Positions 26,599-35,475 of a stretch of 64,000 nucleotides of DNA are shown one piece after another. Position 1 is the first letter of the stretch. Each line of letters starts with the position of its first letter. The position numbers and the translations under genes are program-made. Under the pieces are notes generated by a model. The model saw only the letters and a list, made by a program, of their open reading frames with translations, searched no databases and was not told the DNA's origin. Source of the stretch: an uncultured Clostridium sp. (GTDB lineage Bacteria; Bacillota; Clostridia; Lachnospirales; Lachnospiraceae); assembly GCA_934438135.1 (NCBI GenBank), contig CAKSBP010000006.1:1-64000 (forward strand), given 5' to 3'.

Positions 26599-27189
26599 AT
26601 GTATATTATTGTAGGTTTGGGAAATCCAACAAGGGAGTATGTGGGAACAAGACATAATATTGGATTTGATGTGATTACACATTTATCCGACAACTTTAAT
26701 ATTCCTTTAAATATGAAGAAACATAAGGCACTTTGTGGAAGTGGTTTTATAGGCGGAGAAAAGGTGATTCTGGCACAGCCACAGACCTATATGAATCTGA
26801 GTGGAGAAAGTGTAAGAGAGCTTGCAGATTTTTACAAAGTTCCAAGTGAGCAGATTATTATTATTTATGACGATATCAGTTTAGACGTTGGACAGCTCCG
26901 ATTACGTGCGAAAGGAAGTGCCGGCGGACATAATGGAATAAAGAGTATTATCAGTCATTTAGGAACACAGGAATTTCCTAGAATCAAAGTCGGTGTTGGA
27001 AATAAACCAGCTAATTGGGATTTGGCAGACTATGTTTTGGGAAGATTTCCAAAAGAAGAAGAGCCAATTATGAGAGGGGCATTAAAGAGAGCAGCAGATG
27101 CCTGTGAAGATTTAATTTCAAAAGGCATGGAATACGCCATGAATCAATATAATAAAAAAGTAGATGTAGACAGCATAAAAGATTGTTAA
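26599..27189 (+). CDS. pth: Peptidyl-tRNA hydrolase
   Basis: It releases tRNA from prematurely dropped peptidyl-tRNA in the cytosol. ATG 26599 is chosen because it gives the family start MYIIVGLGNPTREYVGTRHN; GTG 26590 is an alternative with a poorer fit. The catalytic His is in TRHNIGFD (about 20), with LAQPQTYMNLSGESV and IIYDDISLDVGQLRLR, GSAGGHNGIKSI. The 196 residues are normal. The pth-mfd adjacency is also found in Bacillus, and the two genes are about 20 bp apart. Confidence 0.96.
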   Translation: MYIIVGLGNPTREYVGTRHNIGFDVITHLSDNFNIPLNMKKHKALCGSGFIGGEKVILAQPQTYMNLSGESVRELADFYKVPSEQIIIIYDDISLDVGQLRLRAKGSAGGHNGIKSIISHLGTQEFPRIKVGVGNKPANWDLADYVLGRFPKEEEPIMRGALKRAADACEDLISKGMEYAMNQYNKKVDVDSIKDC

Positions 27190-27209
27190 ATTGAATGGAG
27201 TATATAGAC

Positions 27210-30200
27210 GTGAAGACATTTATTGAACCATTGAAGGAATTGCAGGAATATAACAACATACTGGGTTTTCTAAAAAAAGGAGTTCAGCCTGTTCATATTA
27301 CAGGTGCAATTGACTCGCAGAAAGAGCACATTATGTATGGGGTGTCACAGGATTATCCCGTAAAAATCATTCTGACTTATTCAGAATTGAAGGCAAAAGA
27401 AATTTACGACGATTACCGGCTGTTTGATAAACAGGTGTATTTGTACCCGTCAAAGGATATTATTTTTTACAGTGCAGATGTGCATGGAAATGCAATTGTG
27501 CAGGAACGTCTTAAGATTTTAAAGCGGATTATTGAGAAGAAACCTATGACCATTATTATGACAATGGACGGAGGCATGGACAGGCTGCTTCCATTGGAAC
27601 TGATTGAGAAGAAAGTCATTACGTTAAAATCGGCTGAGACCGTAGATTTAGAAGAATTGAAGGGAAAAATTGCAGCTCTTGGATACGAGAGAGTGACCCA
27701 GGTAGAAGGCGCAGGGCAGTTTGCTGTCAGAGGTGGTATTCTTGATATTTATCCTTTGACAGAAGACTGTCCATATCGTGTTGAATTCTGGGATGATGAA
27801 ATTGATACGATTCGTTCTTTTGATGTAGAGAGCCAGCGTTCTATTGAACAGGTAAATGAGATTACGCTCTATCCCGCATCGGAAATTGTATTAGACGAAT
27901 CCCGTCTTCTGGCAGGGTTAAAATTAATCGAAGAGGAACGGAAAGCATATACTGCAGAACTTAAGAAAAATAAAAAGTTCGATGAAGCAAGGAGAATTGG
28001 TGAAGTAGTTGATGAACTCAAAGAGAAACTGGAAATCTATAGTGGTTCCATGGGACTTGAAAGCTATATTCTATATTTTTATCAGAATACTGTAAGTTTT
28101 TTTGATTATTTTAAGGATAGAGACTGTCTGTTTTTTATGGATGAACCAAATCGCTGCATGGAACGTGCAGATGCAGTGGAACTGGAATTTCGGGAAAGCA
28201 TGATTCACCGTATTGAACAGGGATACATTCTTCCAAAACAGATTGAATCTGTATATGACGTGGAAAAAATCAAGGCAAAACTGAAAAGCTTTCCATTGGT
28301 TTTAGTCAGTACTATGGATTACAATGTTAAAGAATTTGCGGTTCGGATAAAGGAGAATATTTCGGTAAAATCCAGTAATTCCTATCAGAACAATTTTGAA
28401 CTTTTGATAAAGGACTTAGAGGAATGGAAGAAAAAAGGATATCGGGTAGTGCTTCTTTCTAATTCAAGGACTAGGGCGAAAAGGCTTAGTGAAGATATCC
28501 GTCAGTACGATTTGAATGCATTTTACTGTGATGATTTGGAACGGGAAGTACATTCTGGGGAAATCATGGTTTCCTATGGTTTGATTCATCATGGATTTGA
28601 ATATCCATTGATTAAATTTGTTGTTATTTCAGAAAGTGATATCTTCGGTGCAGAGCGACGAAAAAAGAAGAAAAAGAAAGTCTATGAAGGCACGAAAGTC
28701 AGCAGTTTTACTGACTTGAATGTAGGAGATTATGTGGTCCATGAAAATCATGGAATTGGTATTTATCGGGGAATTGAGAAAATTGAAGTAGATAATGTTA
28801 CTAAGGATTATCTGAAAATAGAGTATGCAGGAGGCGGAATCCTGTATGTGCTGGCAACCGGTCTGGATGTTTTACAGAAGTTTGCTGGTGTGGATGCCAA
28901 GAAACCGAAGTTGAATAAATTAAATTCCATTGAGTGGAAACATACCAAGGCGAAGGTGAGAGGTGCTGTAAAAGATATTGCCCAGGAATTGGTTCAGCTG
29001 TATGCCAAACGTCAGGAAAAGAAAGGGTACTGTTTCAGCCAGGATACTGTATGGCAGACAGAGTTTGAGGAAATGTTCCCATATGAGGAAACAGATGACC
29101 AGCTTGCTGCAATCGAGGCAACCAAAAAAGATATGGAAAGTGATAAAATCATGGATCGTCTGATTTGTGGCGATGTTGGTTATGGAAAAACAGAAATTGC
29201 CATTCGTGCTGCATTTAAGGCTGTTTCGGATGGAAAGCAGGTAGTATTCTTGGTCCCAACAACGATTCTTGCCCAGCAGCATTATAATAACTTTGTGCAG
29301 AGGATGAAAGATTTTCCGATTACAATTGATATGATGTCTCGTTTCAAAACGGCGGCAGAACAGAGAAAATCTGTTGAAAATCTGAAAAATGGAAAGACTG
29401 ATATTGTAATTGGAACTCATCGGGTATTATCCAAGGATATGGGATTTAAGAATCTTGGACTTCTTATTGTGGATGAGGAGCAGCGGTTTGGCGTGGCACA
29501 TAAGGAAAAAATCAAACAGCTTAAATCAGATGTGGATGTTCTTACATTATCGGCGACACCGATTCCAAGAACACTTCATATGAGTCTGGTTGGAATCCGT
29601 GATATGAGTGTGCTGGAAGAACCTCCGGTAGACCGCCTTCCAATTCAGACATTTGTTCTGGAACATAATGATGAAATTATACGTGAAGCGATTAACAGGG
29701 AACTTGCCAGAGGTGGACAGGTTTATTATGTTTATAATCATGTCAGCAATATTGATGAGATTACCAATACTATTGCCGCACTTGTACCAGAAGCCAATGT
29801 ATCCTTTGCTCACGGGCAGATGCATGAGAGAGAACTGGAAAAAATCATGTTTGATTTCATCAATGGAGAGATTGATGTGCTGGTTGCAACAACCATTATA
29901 GAAACCGGCTTGGATATCGCTAATGTCAATACAATGATTATTGATGATGCGGATAAACTAGGGCTGTCTCAGCTCTATCAGTTAAGGGGAAGAGTTGGGC
30001 GCTCCAATCGAACTTCGTATGCCTTTTTAATGTATAAACGAGATAAGATGCTTCGGGAAATTGCAGAGAAGCGGCTTCATGCTATTAAAGAATTTACGGA
30101 TCTTGGTTCTGGTTTTAAGATAGCCATGAGGGATTTGGAACTAAGAGGAGCTGGAAACCTTCTAGGAGCCAAACAGCATGGACACATGGAAGCAGTTGGG

Positions 30201-30746
30201 TATGACTTGTACTGTAAGATGTTAAACGATGCCGTGAAAGTATTAAAAGGTGAGAAAACAGAAGAAGAACAATTTGAAACCAGCGTGGATGCAACGATTG
30301 ATGCATTTATTCCAGCAACCTACATTAAGTCAGAGTTTCAGAAACTTGAGATTTATAAGAGAGTTGCAGATATTCAGAATGAGGATGAATATCTAGATAT
30401 GCAGGAAGAACTAATGGATCGCTTTGGCGATATGCCAGCCAGTGTGAATAATCTGTTGACGGTTGCTCTCATTAAATCTGTTGCTCATAAGGCATATGTT
30501 ACTCAGATTAAGCAGACTGGAGAAAATCTGAAACTGGTTATGTATGAGAAAGCAAAAATAGATATTGCAGGTATTCCTGCTTTAGTGGATGAGTCCAAGG
30601 GGGTATTAAAATTTGTACCAGACAATCCGCCGTATTTTACTGCAGATTTAGTGAAAAAGAGAAAGCAGATGAAAAATGAAAAATTTGTTATTTTGGACTA
30701 TATGAAAGAGATTGTGAACAAAATATATGAGTTGATAGATAAGTAG
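27210..30746 (+). CDS. mfd: Transcription-repair coupling factor Mfd
   Basis: This DNA translocase removes RNA polymerase stalled at lesions and recruits UvrA. GTG 27210 is preferred because GGAG lies nine bases upstream and the start MKTFIEPLKEL is typical; ATG 27195 is in frame but lacks a site. The product is 1178 residues. The N-terminal UvrB-like homology has QFAVRGGILDIYP, then the RNAP-interacting domain (DYVVHENHGIGIYRG). The RecG-like motor has Walker A GDVGYGKTE (about 653), the DEEQRFG box (about 755), TLSATPIPRTL, and GLDIANVNTMIIDDADKLGLSQLYQLRGRVGRS split over motifs V and VI. The C-terminal TRCF domain is complete. Confidence 0.96.
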   Translation: MKTFIEPLKELQEYNNILGFLKKGVQPVHITGAIDSQKEHIMYGVSQDYPVKIILTYSELKAKEIYDDYRLFDKQVYLYPSKDIIFYSADVHGNAIVQERLKILKRIIEKKPMTIIMTMDGGMDRLLPLELIEKKVITLKSAETVDLEELKGKIAALGYERVTQVEGAGQFAVRGGILDIYPLTEDCPYRVEFWDDEIDTIRSFDVESQRSIEQVNEITLYPASEIVLDESRLLAGLKLIEEERKAYTAELKKNKKFDEARRIGEVVDELKEKLEIYSGSMGLESYILYFYQNTVSFFDYFKDRDCLFFMDEPNRCMERADAVELEFRESMIHRIEQGYILPKQIESVYDVEKIKAKLKSFPLVLVSTMDYNVKEFAVRIKENISVKSSNSYQNNFELLIKDLEEWKKKGYRVVLLSNSRTRAKRLSEDIRQYDLNAFYCDDLEREVHSGEIMVSYGLIHHGFEYPLIKFVVISESDIFGAERRKKKKKKVYEGTKVSSFTDLNVGDYVVHENHGIGIYRGIEKIEVDNVTKDYLKIEYAGGGILYVLATGLDVLQKFAGVDAKKPKLNKLNSIEWKHTKAKVRGAVKDIAQELVQLYAKRQEKKGYCFSQDTVWQTEFEEMFPYEETDDQLAAIEATKKDMESDKIMDRLICGDVGYGKTEIAIRAAFKAVSDGKQVVFLVPTTILAQQHYNNFVQRMKDFPITIDMMSRFKTAAEQRKSVENLKNGKTDIVIGTHRVLSKDMGFKNLGLLIVDEEQRFGVAHKEKIKQLKSDVDVLTLSATPIPRTLHMSLVGIRDMSVLEEPPVDRLPIQTFVLEHNDEIIREAINRELARGGQVYYVYNHVSNIDEITNTIAALVPEANVSFAHGQMHERELEKIMFDFINGEIDVLVATTIIETGLDIANVNTMIIDDADKLGLSQLYQLRGRVGRSNRTSYAFLMYKRDKMLREIAEKRLHAIKEFTDLGSGFKIAMRDLELRGAGNLLGAKQHGHMEAVGYDLYCKMLNDAVKVLKGEKTEEEQFETSVDATIDAFIPATYIKSEFQKLEIYKRVADIQNEDEYLDMQEELMDRFGDMPASVNNLLTVALIKSVAHKAYVTQIKQTGENLKLVMYEKAKIDIAGIPALVDESKGVLKFVPDNPPYFTADLVKKRKQMKNEKFVILDYMKEIVNKIYELIDK

Positions 30747-30869
30747 GATTCCATTATAATAACAATATAAACAGAAAAAGAGGACCGTTGCATAAAACTG
30801 TAACGGTTCTTGATTATGGATAAAAATAGTCTGGTGAGTGAAACAGAGGCATGATAAGGAGAAAAGTCG

Positions 30870-31928
30870 ATGTTTAGAAAATGGATGAAAAACAGGTGGA
30901 TGGTGCTTGCAGCCCTGGTTATGGCAGGAGTTTTAACAGGGTGCAGTGGAAATGTAACAACTTCAGTGGAGCAGGCGATAGATGATATTCAGAATACGAA
31001 GGCATCCAGTGATGGAAGCATTCAGATGGATGATGTGATTTTGAAGGTTGGGGATGAATCCGTTACCTATAGGGAGGTGCTGTTTTATATTTATCAGGCA
31101 GTGAATCATTTTGAGACAAATCTGGATGATGACGTATGGGATATAAAACTGGAAGATGGCATTACATTTAATAATTATACAAAAGAAGGCATTATGAAGG
31201 AACTGACGGAACTTAAAATTATTGGTCAGGAAGCGGCGGGAGAAGGCATTTCCCTTTCTGAAGATGAAATGGTGGATGTCAGGCAGCAGGCGAAAGCATT
31301 TTTAAGCAGCATTTCTGAAAAAGATAAGGAAATCTATGGATTTGAAGAGGGCCTTCTGATAAAAATTTATGCGGATCATGCACTGGCAAATAAAATGTTT
31401 GATGTGACTACAGGCAAGGTGGATACATCCATTTCAGATGAAGAGGTTAGACAGTACTCCATCCAGTATCTGAAAATCAGTACAATGAAAAATGATGAAG
31501 ATGGAAAAGAAATGGTAATGTCTGATGAAGAAAAAAAGCAGGCATTGAAAAAAGCCAAAGCATTATATAAATCAGTAAAGAAGACAGATGATTTCTATAG
31601 TCTGGCAAAAGAGAATACAGATGATGATACGGTGGAACTAAAGTTTGGAATCCAGGACAAGCCAGAAGAATTTGGAGATGCAGCCATGAGGCTTAAAACA
31701 GGGGAAACCAGTGAAGTGATTACAGGTGATACCGGATATTATATTATTTACTGCGTCAGTGATAACGAGGAAGATGCAGCACGAGAGAAAAAAGAAGAAA
31801 TTATTAAGGCAAGACAGGATGCTGTATTTGAAAAATCTTATACAGAATGGTCTGGAAACTATAAAGTAGTAGTAAGCACAAAGCTTTGGAAAAAGCTGAC
31901 GATGAAAGGTTTTAAGGAAGGATTGTAG
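30870..31928 (+). CDS. PrsA-like peptidyl-prolyl isomerase lipoprotein
   Basis: This is an extracytoplasmic folding factor of the parvulin (PpiC/SurA/PrsA) type. The 352-residue protein has a lipoprotein signal peptide with hydrophobic core LAALVMAGVL and lipobox LTGC at about 22-25. A SurA-like N-terminal helical region comes next, and then a parvulin domain (about 195-300) with DDFYSLAKENTDD, FGDAAMRLKTGETSEVI and GYYIIYCV, which match the fold's usual pattern. It lies downstream of mfd, as prsA-like genes often do in this group. An imperfect hairpin at about 30781-30811 may partly end mfd transcription. It is six bases from the asparaginase gene, so co-expression is likely. Confidence 0.88.
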   Translation: MFRKWMKNRWMVLAALVMAGVLTGCSGNVTTSVEQAIDDIQNTKASSDGSIQMDDVILKVGDESVTYREVLFYIYQAVNHFETNLDDDVWDIKLEDGITFNNYTKEGIMKELTELKIIGQEAAGEGISLSEDEMVDVRQQAKAFLSSISEKDKEIYGFEEGLLIKIYADHALANKMFDVTTGKVDTSISDEEVRQYSIQYLKISTMKNDEDGKEMVMSDEEKKQALKKAKALYKSVKKTDDFYSLAKENTDDDTVELKFGIQDKPEEFGDAAMRLKTGETSEVITGDTGYYIIYCVSDNEEDAAREKKEEIIKARQDAVFEKSYTEWSGNYKVVVSTKLWKKLTMKGFKEGL

Positions 31929-31934
31929 AGGAAA

Positions 31935-32960
31935 ATGAGCAGAATTTTAGTGATTTTAACTGGTGGGACAATTGGGAGTATTGCAGAGAAGAACTTGATT
32001 TCAGCGACGGGAGAGGCTTCTGCGCAAGTAATATCGATGTATCAGGAACTTCATGGAGAAGAGGATACGTTTGATGTCGTTCAGCCGTATACAATTCTGA
32101 GTGAAAATTTAATGCCTTCCTACTGGGAGAAATTAATAGAAGAAATTAACCGTGGAATTGCAGGAGACTATCAAGGAATTATTCTCACACATGGTTCAGA
32201 TACACTTGTTTATACGGCATCTTTTCTGGGAATGATGTTTGCTCATGTATCTATACCAATTGTATTGGTTGCAGCAAATTATCCACTAGATGATGAGCGT
32301 AGTAACGGCATGTATAACTTTACAGCAGCAGTTAATTTTATTAAGCGGAGATATGTTCCTGGTGTTTATTCCTGTTACCGAAACAACGACGACAGAGATG
32401 AAGTTTATCTTTCAACCAGAATGTGTGAATCGGAACCATATTTTGATCAGTATCATAGCTTTGATGGACAGATACTTGGTTCTATGAAAGGTGAAAAATT
32501 TGTCTGGAATAAGAACAATCCTCTTTCTGCTGGAGAAATCCGTCAGAAGGCAAGAGAACAGCGCTCAAAGGAGATTAAGTTTCATTATGAAAATGAGGTT
32601 ATGATGTTAAAAACCTATCCTGGAATTAACTTTTCTCATATAGATTTAAGCAGTAACGTAAAAGCTATTCTCATTTATATGTATCATTCTGCAACAGCGC
32701 CATCCATTATTGAAAGCGGATTGTTAGAACTACTTCGAAAATGTCAGTACAGAGGCATTCAGGTATATGGGGCTTCCTTTAAATCTAATATTGGAAACTT
32801 ATATGAAACCAGCAGCATGCTGTTGAAAAACGGTCTGATTCCGCTTACCAATATTTCCATGGAAGCAGCCTATTGTAAGCTTGTAATGGCCTATAATCAG
32901 AAACAGTATGAAACTCAGGCTTTTATGAAGTACAATTTATTTTTTGAAATTTTAGAATAA
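31935..32960 (+). CDS. L-asparaginase-like amidohydrolase (type I)
   Basis: Hydrolysis of L-asparagine to aspartate and ammonia in the cytosol is the expected activity. The 341-residue protein starts with the first catalytic Thr motif LTGGTIGSIAEK and has the second, ILTHGSDTLVYTA. There is no signal peptide, so a cytosolic type I enzyme is likelier than a secreted type II. GatD, the tRNA-dependent amidotransferase subunit of archaea, shares these motifs, but its N-terminal domain is missing here. Residues such as NGMYNFTAAVNFI also fit asparaginase. The gene follows the PrsA-like gene by six bases. Confidence 0.87.
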   Translation: MSRILVILTGGTIGSIAEKNLISATGEASAQVISMYQELHGEEDTFDVVQPYTILSENLMPSYWEKLIEEINRGIAGDYQGIILTHGSDTLVYTASFLGMMFAHVSIPIVLVAANYPLDDERSNGMYNFTAAVNFIKRRYVPGVYSCYRNNDDRDEVYLSTRMCESEPYFDQYHSFDGQILGSMKGEKFVWNKNNPLSAGEIRQKAREQRSKEIKFHYENEVMMLKTYPGINFSHIDLSSNVKAILIYMYHSATAPSIIESGLLELLRKCQYRGIQVYGASFKSNIGNLYETSSMLLKNGLIPLTNISMEAAYCKLVMAYNQKQYETQAFMKYNLFFEILE

Positions 32961-32965
32961 TTTAT

Positions 32966-32994
32966 TTGAAATTATTGTTTTCATAGTGTATAAT
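32966..32994 (+). promoter_or_regulatory. Probable promoter for the spoVT gene
   Basis: TTGAAA (32966-32971) and TATAAT (32989-32994) have 17-bp spacing, beginning just after the asparaginase stop. It looks like sigma-A, whereas Bacillus spoVT is made by sigma-G, so it may serve vegetative expression. Confidence 0.6.
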
Positions 32995-33067
32995 TTCCTC
33001 TATTTGACACAAAATAATATTTATAAACTAGATTTATGAATATTAACTAAATGGAGGAATTATTTTT

Positions 33068-33610
33068 ATGAAAGCAACAGGAATAGTACGAAGAATAGAT
33101 GATTTAGGGCGAGTAGTAATTCCAAAGGAAATCAGAAGAACACTGAGAATTCGTGAAGGGGATCCGTTGGAAATATTTACAGACAGAGAAGGCGAAATAA
33201 TTCTGAAAAAATATTCTCCAATTGGCGAGCTGGGCCAATTTGCAAAACAGTATGCAGAATCTTTAGCACACACATTAGGACATATTGTCTGTATTGCGGA
33301 TAGAGATCAGTTGATTGCAGTTGCCGGCGGTAAAAAAGATCTGATAATGAAATCCATTCATAAAGAATTAGAAAATGTAATAAATGAGCGTATAAATGTT
33401 CTTGCGGCAGCAAAAGACAAGAACTACTGTCAGATTGCAAATGATGACGAAGAGTATGAATACGAGGTGATTTCACCAATTATCAGCGAAGGCGATGCAA
33501 TTGGTGCAGTTATTATCCTTACAAAGGATCCAAAAACTAAATTTGGTGAGTTAGAAGTAAAATTAGCACAGTCAGCATCCGGTTTTCTGGGAAGACAGAT
33601 GGAGCAGTAA
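33068..33610 (+). CDS. spoVT: Sporulation regulator SpoVT
   Basis: This AbrB-type transcription factor modulates forespore (sigma-G) genes in Bacillus. The 180-residue protein has the swapped-hairpin DNA-binding domain in the first 50 residues (MKATGIVRRIDDLGRVVIPK, then EIRRTLRIREGDPLEIFTD). A GAF-like ligand domain follows in 55-178. The length and order match SpoVT rather than short AbrB. It opens the Bacillus-like order spoVT-mazG-(hup)-rqcP-yabP-yabQ-divIC. The start follows AGGAGG-like GGAGGAA. Confidence 0.94.
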   Translation: MKATGIVRRIDDLGRVVIPKEIRRTLRIREGDPLEIFTDREGEIILKKYSPIGELGQFAKQYAESLAHTLGHIVCIADRDQLIAVAGGKKDLIMKSIHKELENVINERINVLAAAKDKNYCQIANDDEEYEYEVISPIISEGDAIGAVIILTKDPKTKFGELEVKLAQSASGFLGRQMEQ

Positions 33611-33657
33611 TTGAACCCTAATGACCGGTATGTTATACTGGAAAGAAACGTCAGGGT

Positions 33658-34455
33658 GTGTCAAATTTGGAAAAACAATATGATTTCAATAAGTTTATAA
33701 ATATTATCCGTAAACTGAGAAGCGAAGACGGATGTCCATGGGACAAGGTGCAGACACATAAGAGTCTAAAGTCATGCATGCTGGAAGAGGCATATGAAGC
33801 AGTATGGGCAATTGATAATGATGATATGGAAAATTTGAAAGAGGAACTTGGAGATGTGCTGCTCCAAGTTGCTTTACATAGCATCATTTCCGAACAGTCG
33901 GGCGGTTTTACGGTTGAAGATGTAATTCAAGATGTGGCAGAAAAGATGATCCGAAGACATCCACATGTTTTTGGTGATAAAACAGACAGCACAAAGGATG
34001 AAATCAGCCAGAGCTGGGAACAGATAAAACAAATGGAACATGATGAAAAGTCTGTTTCTGAGGGCATGAGAAATGTTCCGCAGAATATGCCGGCTGCTAT
34101 GCGTGCCCAGAAAATACAAAAGAAAGCAGCAAAGGCTGGAGTAAATTTTGAGGGAGCAGAAGAAGCTCTTGATTATGCGGAGAATATGCTTTCGAACCTG
34201 AAGAAATCCCTGCAAAACTTCGAACAGGATGAACTGGAAAACCAGTATGAATTGTTTTTGTTTGCAGCCGTCAATTTGTCGGCATTTTTAGGACTAAATG
34301 CGGAAAATTCCTTGACAAATGGCATAGATAAGTTTATAAATAGATTTGTAGGTATGGAGCGAATCGCGAATAGCGAAGGAAAACGCCTCAGCGAGCTACC
34401 ACAGGGTCTCAGAAATGACTTATGGAAGCATATAAAAAATAAGAATAGAAAATAA
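33658..34455 (+). CDS. mazG: Nucleoside triphosphate pyrophosphohydrolase MazG
   Basis: It hydrolyses non-canonical or surplus NTPs to NMPs plus pyrophosphate. Two MazG repeats are visible. The first (about 15-110) has the metal-binding LRSEDGCPWDKVQTHKSL, EEAYEAVWAIDN and EELGDVLLQVALH. The second (about 150-260) is shorter, with LFAAVNLSAFLGLNAE. The 265 residues match the single-domain bacterial form; Bacillus YabN has an extra tetrapyrrole-methylase domain that is absent here. GTG 33658 is the listed start. TTG 33667 is equally plausible because AGGGTG at 33653-33658 would then be spaced by eight bases. Confidence 0.93.
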   Translation: MSNLEKQYDFNKFINIIRKLRSEDGCPWDKVQTHKSLKSCMLEEAYEAVWAIDNDDMENLKEELGDVLLQVALHSIISEQSGGFTVEDVIQDVAEKMIRRHPHVFGDKTDSTKDEISQSWEQIKQMEHDEKSVSEGMRNVPQNMPAAMRAQKIQKKAAKAGVNFEGAEEALDYAENMLSNLKKSLQNFEQDELENQYELFLFAAVNLSAFLGLNAENSLTNGIDKFINRFVGMERIANSEGKRLSELPQGLRNDLWKHIKNKNRK

Positions 34456-34476
34456 GTGTAAGAGGAGGAGTAATCC

Positions 34477-34749
34477 ATGAACAAGGCAGAATTAGTTGCA
34501 GCTATCGCTGAAAAGACAGAATTATCTAAGAAAGATTCAGAAAAAGCTTTAAAAGCTTTTGTTGATGTTGTTACAGAAGAATTAATGAAAGGTGAAAAAA
34601 TTCAGTTAGTTGGATTCGGTACTTTTGAAGTATCTGAAAGAGCAGCAAGAGAAGGTAGAAACCCACAGACAGGTAAAACAATGAAAATTGCAGCTTGTAA
34701 GGCACCTAAATTCAAAGCTGGTAAACAGTTAAAAGACGCTCTTAACTAA
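34477..34749 (+). CDS. hup: DNA-binding protein HU
   Basis: This histone-like homodimer bends and compacts chromosomal DNA. The 90-residue protein has the complete HU/IHF signature, with [20 protein letters not shown], the intercalating-proline arm RNPQTGKT, and a C-terminal [16 protein letters not shown]. It follows mazG by 21 bp with AGGAGGAG as ribosome binding site. The hairpin at 34763 ends its transcript. Codon use looks like that of a highly expressed gene. Bacillus lacks hup at this locus, but Clostridia commonly have it between mazG and rqcP. Confidence 0.97.
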   Translation: MNKAELVAAIAEKTELSKKDSEKALKAFVDVVTEELMKGEKIQLVGFGTFEVSERAAREGRNPQTGKTMKIAACKAPKFKAGKQLKDALN

Positions 34750-34762
34750 TATAGTAAGATGC

Positions 34763-34788
34763 AGGGCTGCCTTTGGCAGTCCTTTTAT
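34763..34788 (+). terminator. Terminator after hup
   Basis: AGGGCTGCC pairs with GGCAGTCCT (one G-T pair) across a TTT loop and is followed by TTTTATTT. It is probably leaky, as rqcP follows without an obvious promoter. Confidence 0.8.
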
Positions 34789-34856
34789 TTCTGTTTAAAA
34801 GCAGAATCTTTATTGATGGATGACTCCGTTTCCGTCGATAGACTGGAGCATTTAAT

Positions 34857-35096
34857 ATGAGATTAGATAAGTTTTTAAAAGTAAGCAGACTAATTAAAAG
34901 AAGGACAGTTGCTAATGAAGCGTGTGATGCGGGAAGGGTTCTTGTGAACGGAAAAACCGCTAAGGCTTCCCTGAATGTAAAAGCAGGGGACATCATTGAA
35001 ATTGGTTTCGGCAACAAAATGGTAAAGGTAGAAGTATTAAATATAGCGGAGACAGTCCGTAAGGAAGAAGCCAAGGATTTATTCCGTTATCTTTAA
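34857..35096 (+). CDS. rqcP: S4-domain RNA-binding protein RqcP (YabO)
   Basis: A small ribosome-associated S4 protein that acts with RqcH in poly-Ala tailing of nascent chains stuck on split 50S subunits. The 79-residue protein is essentially one S4 domain: MRLDKFLKVSRLIKRRTVAN, then AGRVLVNGKTAKASLNVKAGD. HslR (heat-shock) is a relative, but gene order (mazG-hup-rqcP-yabP-yabQ-divIC) and length favour RqcP/YabO. TGGAG is 10 bases upstream of the start. The region after its stop holds the hairpin that covers the yabP ribosome binding site. Confidence 0.9.
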   Translation: MRLDKFLKVSRLIKRRTVANEACDAGRVLVNGKTAKASLNVKAGDIIEIGFGNKMVKVEVLNIAETVRKEEAKDLFRYL

Positions 35097-35112
35097 AAAA
35101 GCTTTCCTATAA

Positions 35113-35141
35113 GAATTTTTTTACAAACCTCTTAATATACT
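35113..35141 (+). promoter_or_regulatory. Possible sigma-E promoter for yabP
   Basis: GAATTTT (35113-35119) and AATATACT (35134-35141) are 14 bp apart. They match the sigma-E consensus KMATATT/CATACAMT at 6 of 7 and 6 of 8 positions. In Bacillus, yabP belongs to the sigma-E regulon. The start point would fall near 35148, inside the loop of the hairpin below. Confidence 0.45.
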
Positions 35142-35176
35142 TGTATAAGACGCAAAGTATATTAGGAGGTTTTTTT
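35125..35176 (+). terminator. Terminator-like hairpin containing the yabP ribosome binding site
   Basis: The 16-nt arm at 35125-35140 pairs with 35157-35172 along its whole length, with one G-U pair, across a 16-nt loop. The arm ends in a T run at 35170-35176. The yabP ribosome binding site AGGAGGT (35164-35170) is inside the descending arm. The structure can end transcripts coming from rqcP and hide the yabP start site. Confidence 0.8.
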
Positions 35177-35467
35177 ATGGAAGAGAGAGTAATTAAAGCA
35201 TCACAGTCTCTGCATAGTCTAAACTTAAAAAACAGGGAATTTGCAGCAATAACAGGAGTAAATGACGTGTTGTCTTTCGATGCAGCAGAAGTGCTTTTAG
35301 ATACCCAGCAGGGAGTTTTGATGATACGGGGAGAAGAACTTCATGTAAGCAGACTGACACTTGAAAAGGGAGAAGTTGATATAGATGGCAGAATTGACAG
35401 TATGACCTATTCCAATACAGGATATGGAAAATCAGGAGAATCCTTTTTAGGAAGATTATTTAAGTAG
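35177..35467 (+). CDS. yabP: Sporulation protein YabP
   Basis: YabP is a mother-cell protein with a YabP/YqfC fold, required for normal spore cortex assembly in Bacillus. The start is ATG 35177, six bases after AGGAGGT; an in-frame codon at 35141 sits in the hairpin loop and has no site. The 96-residue product has the family core GVNDVLSFDAAEVLLDTQQGVLM split after a hydrophobic strand, then IRGEELHVSRLTLEKGEVDIDG. No membrane segments. It is nine bases ahead of yabQ. See the hairpin at 35125 for likely regulation. Confidence 0.93.
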   Translation: MEERVIKASQSLHSLNLKNREFAAITGVNDVLSFDAAEVLLDTQQGVLMIRGEELHVSRLTLEKGEVDIDGRIDSMTYSNTGYGKSGESFLGRLFK

Positions 35468-35475
35468 GTGAACAG

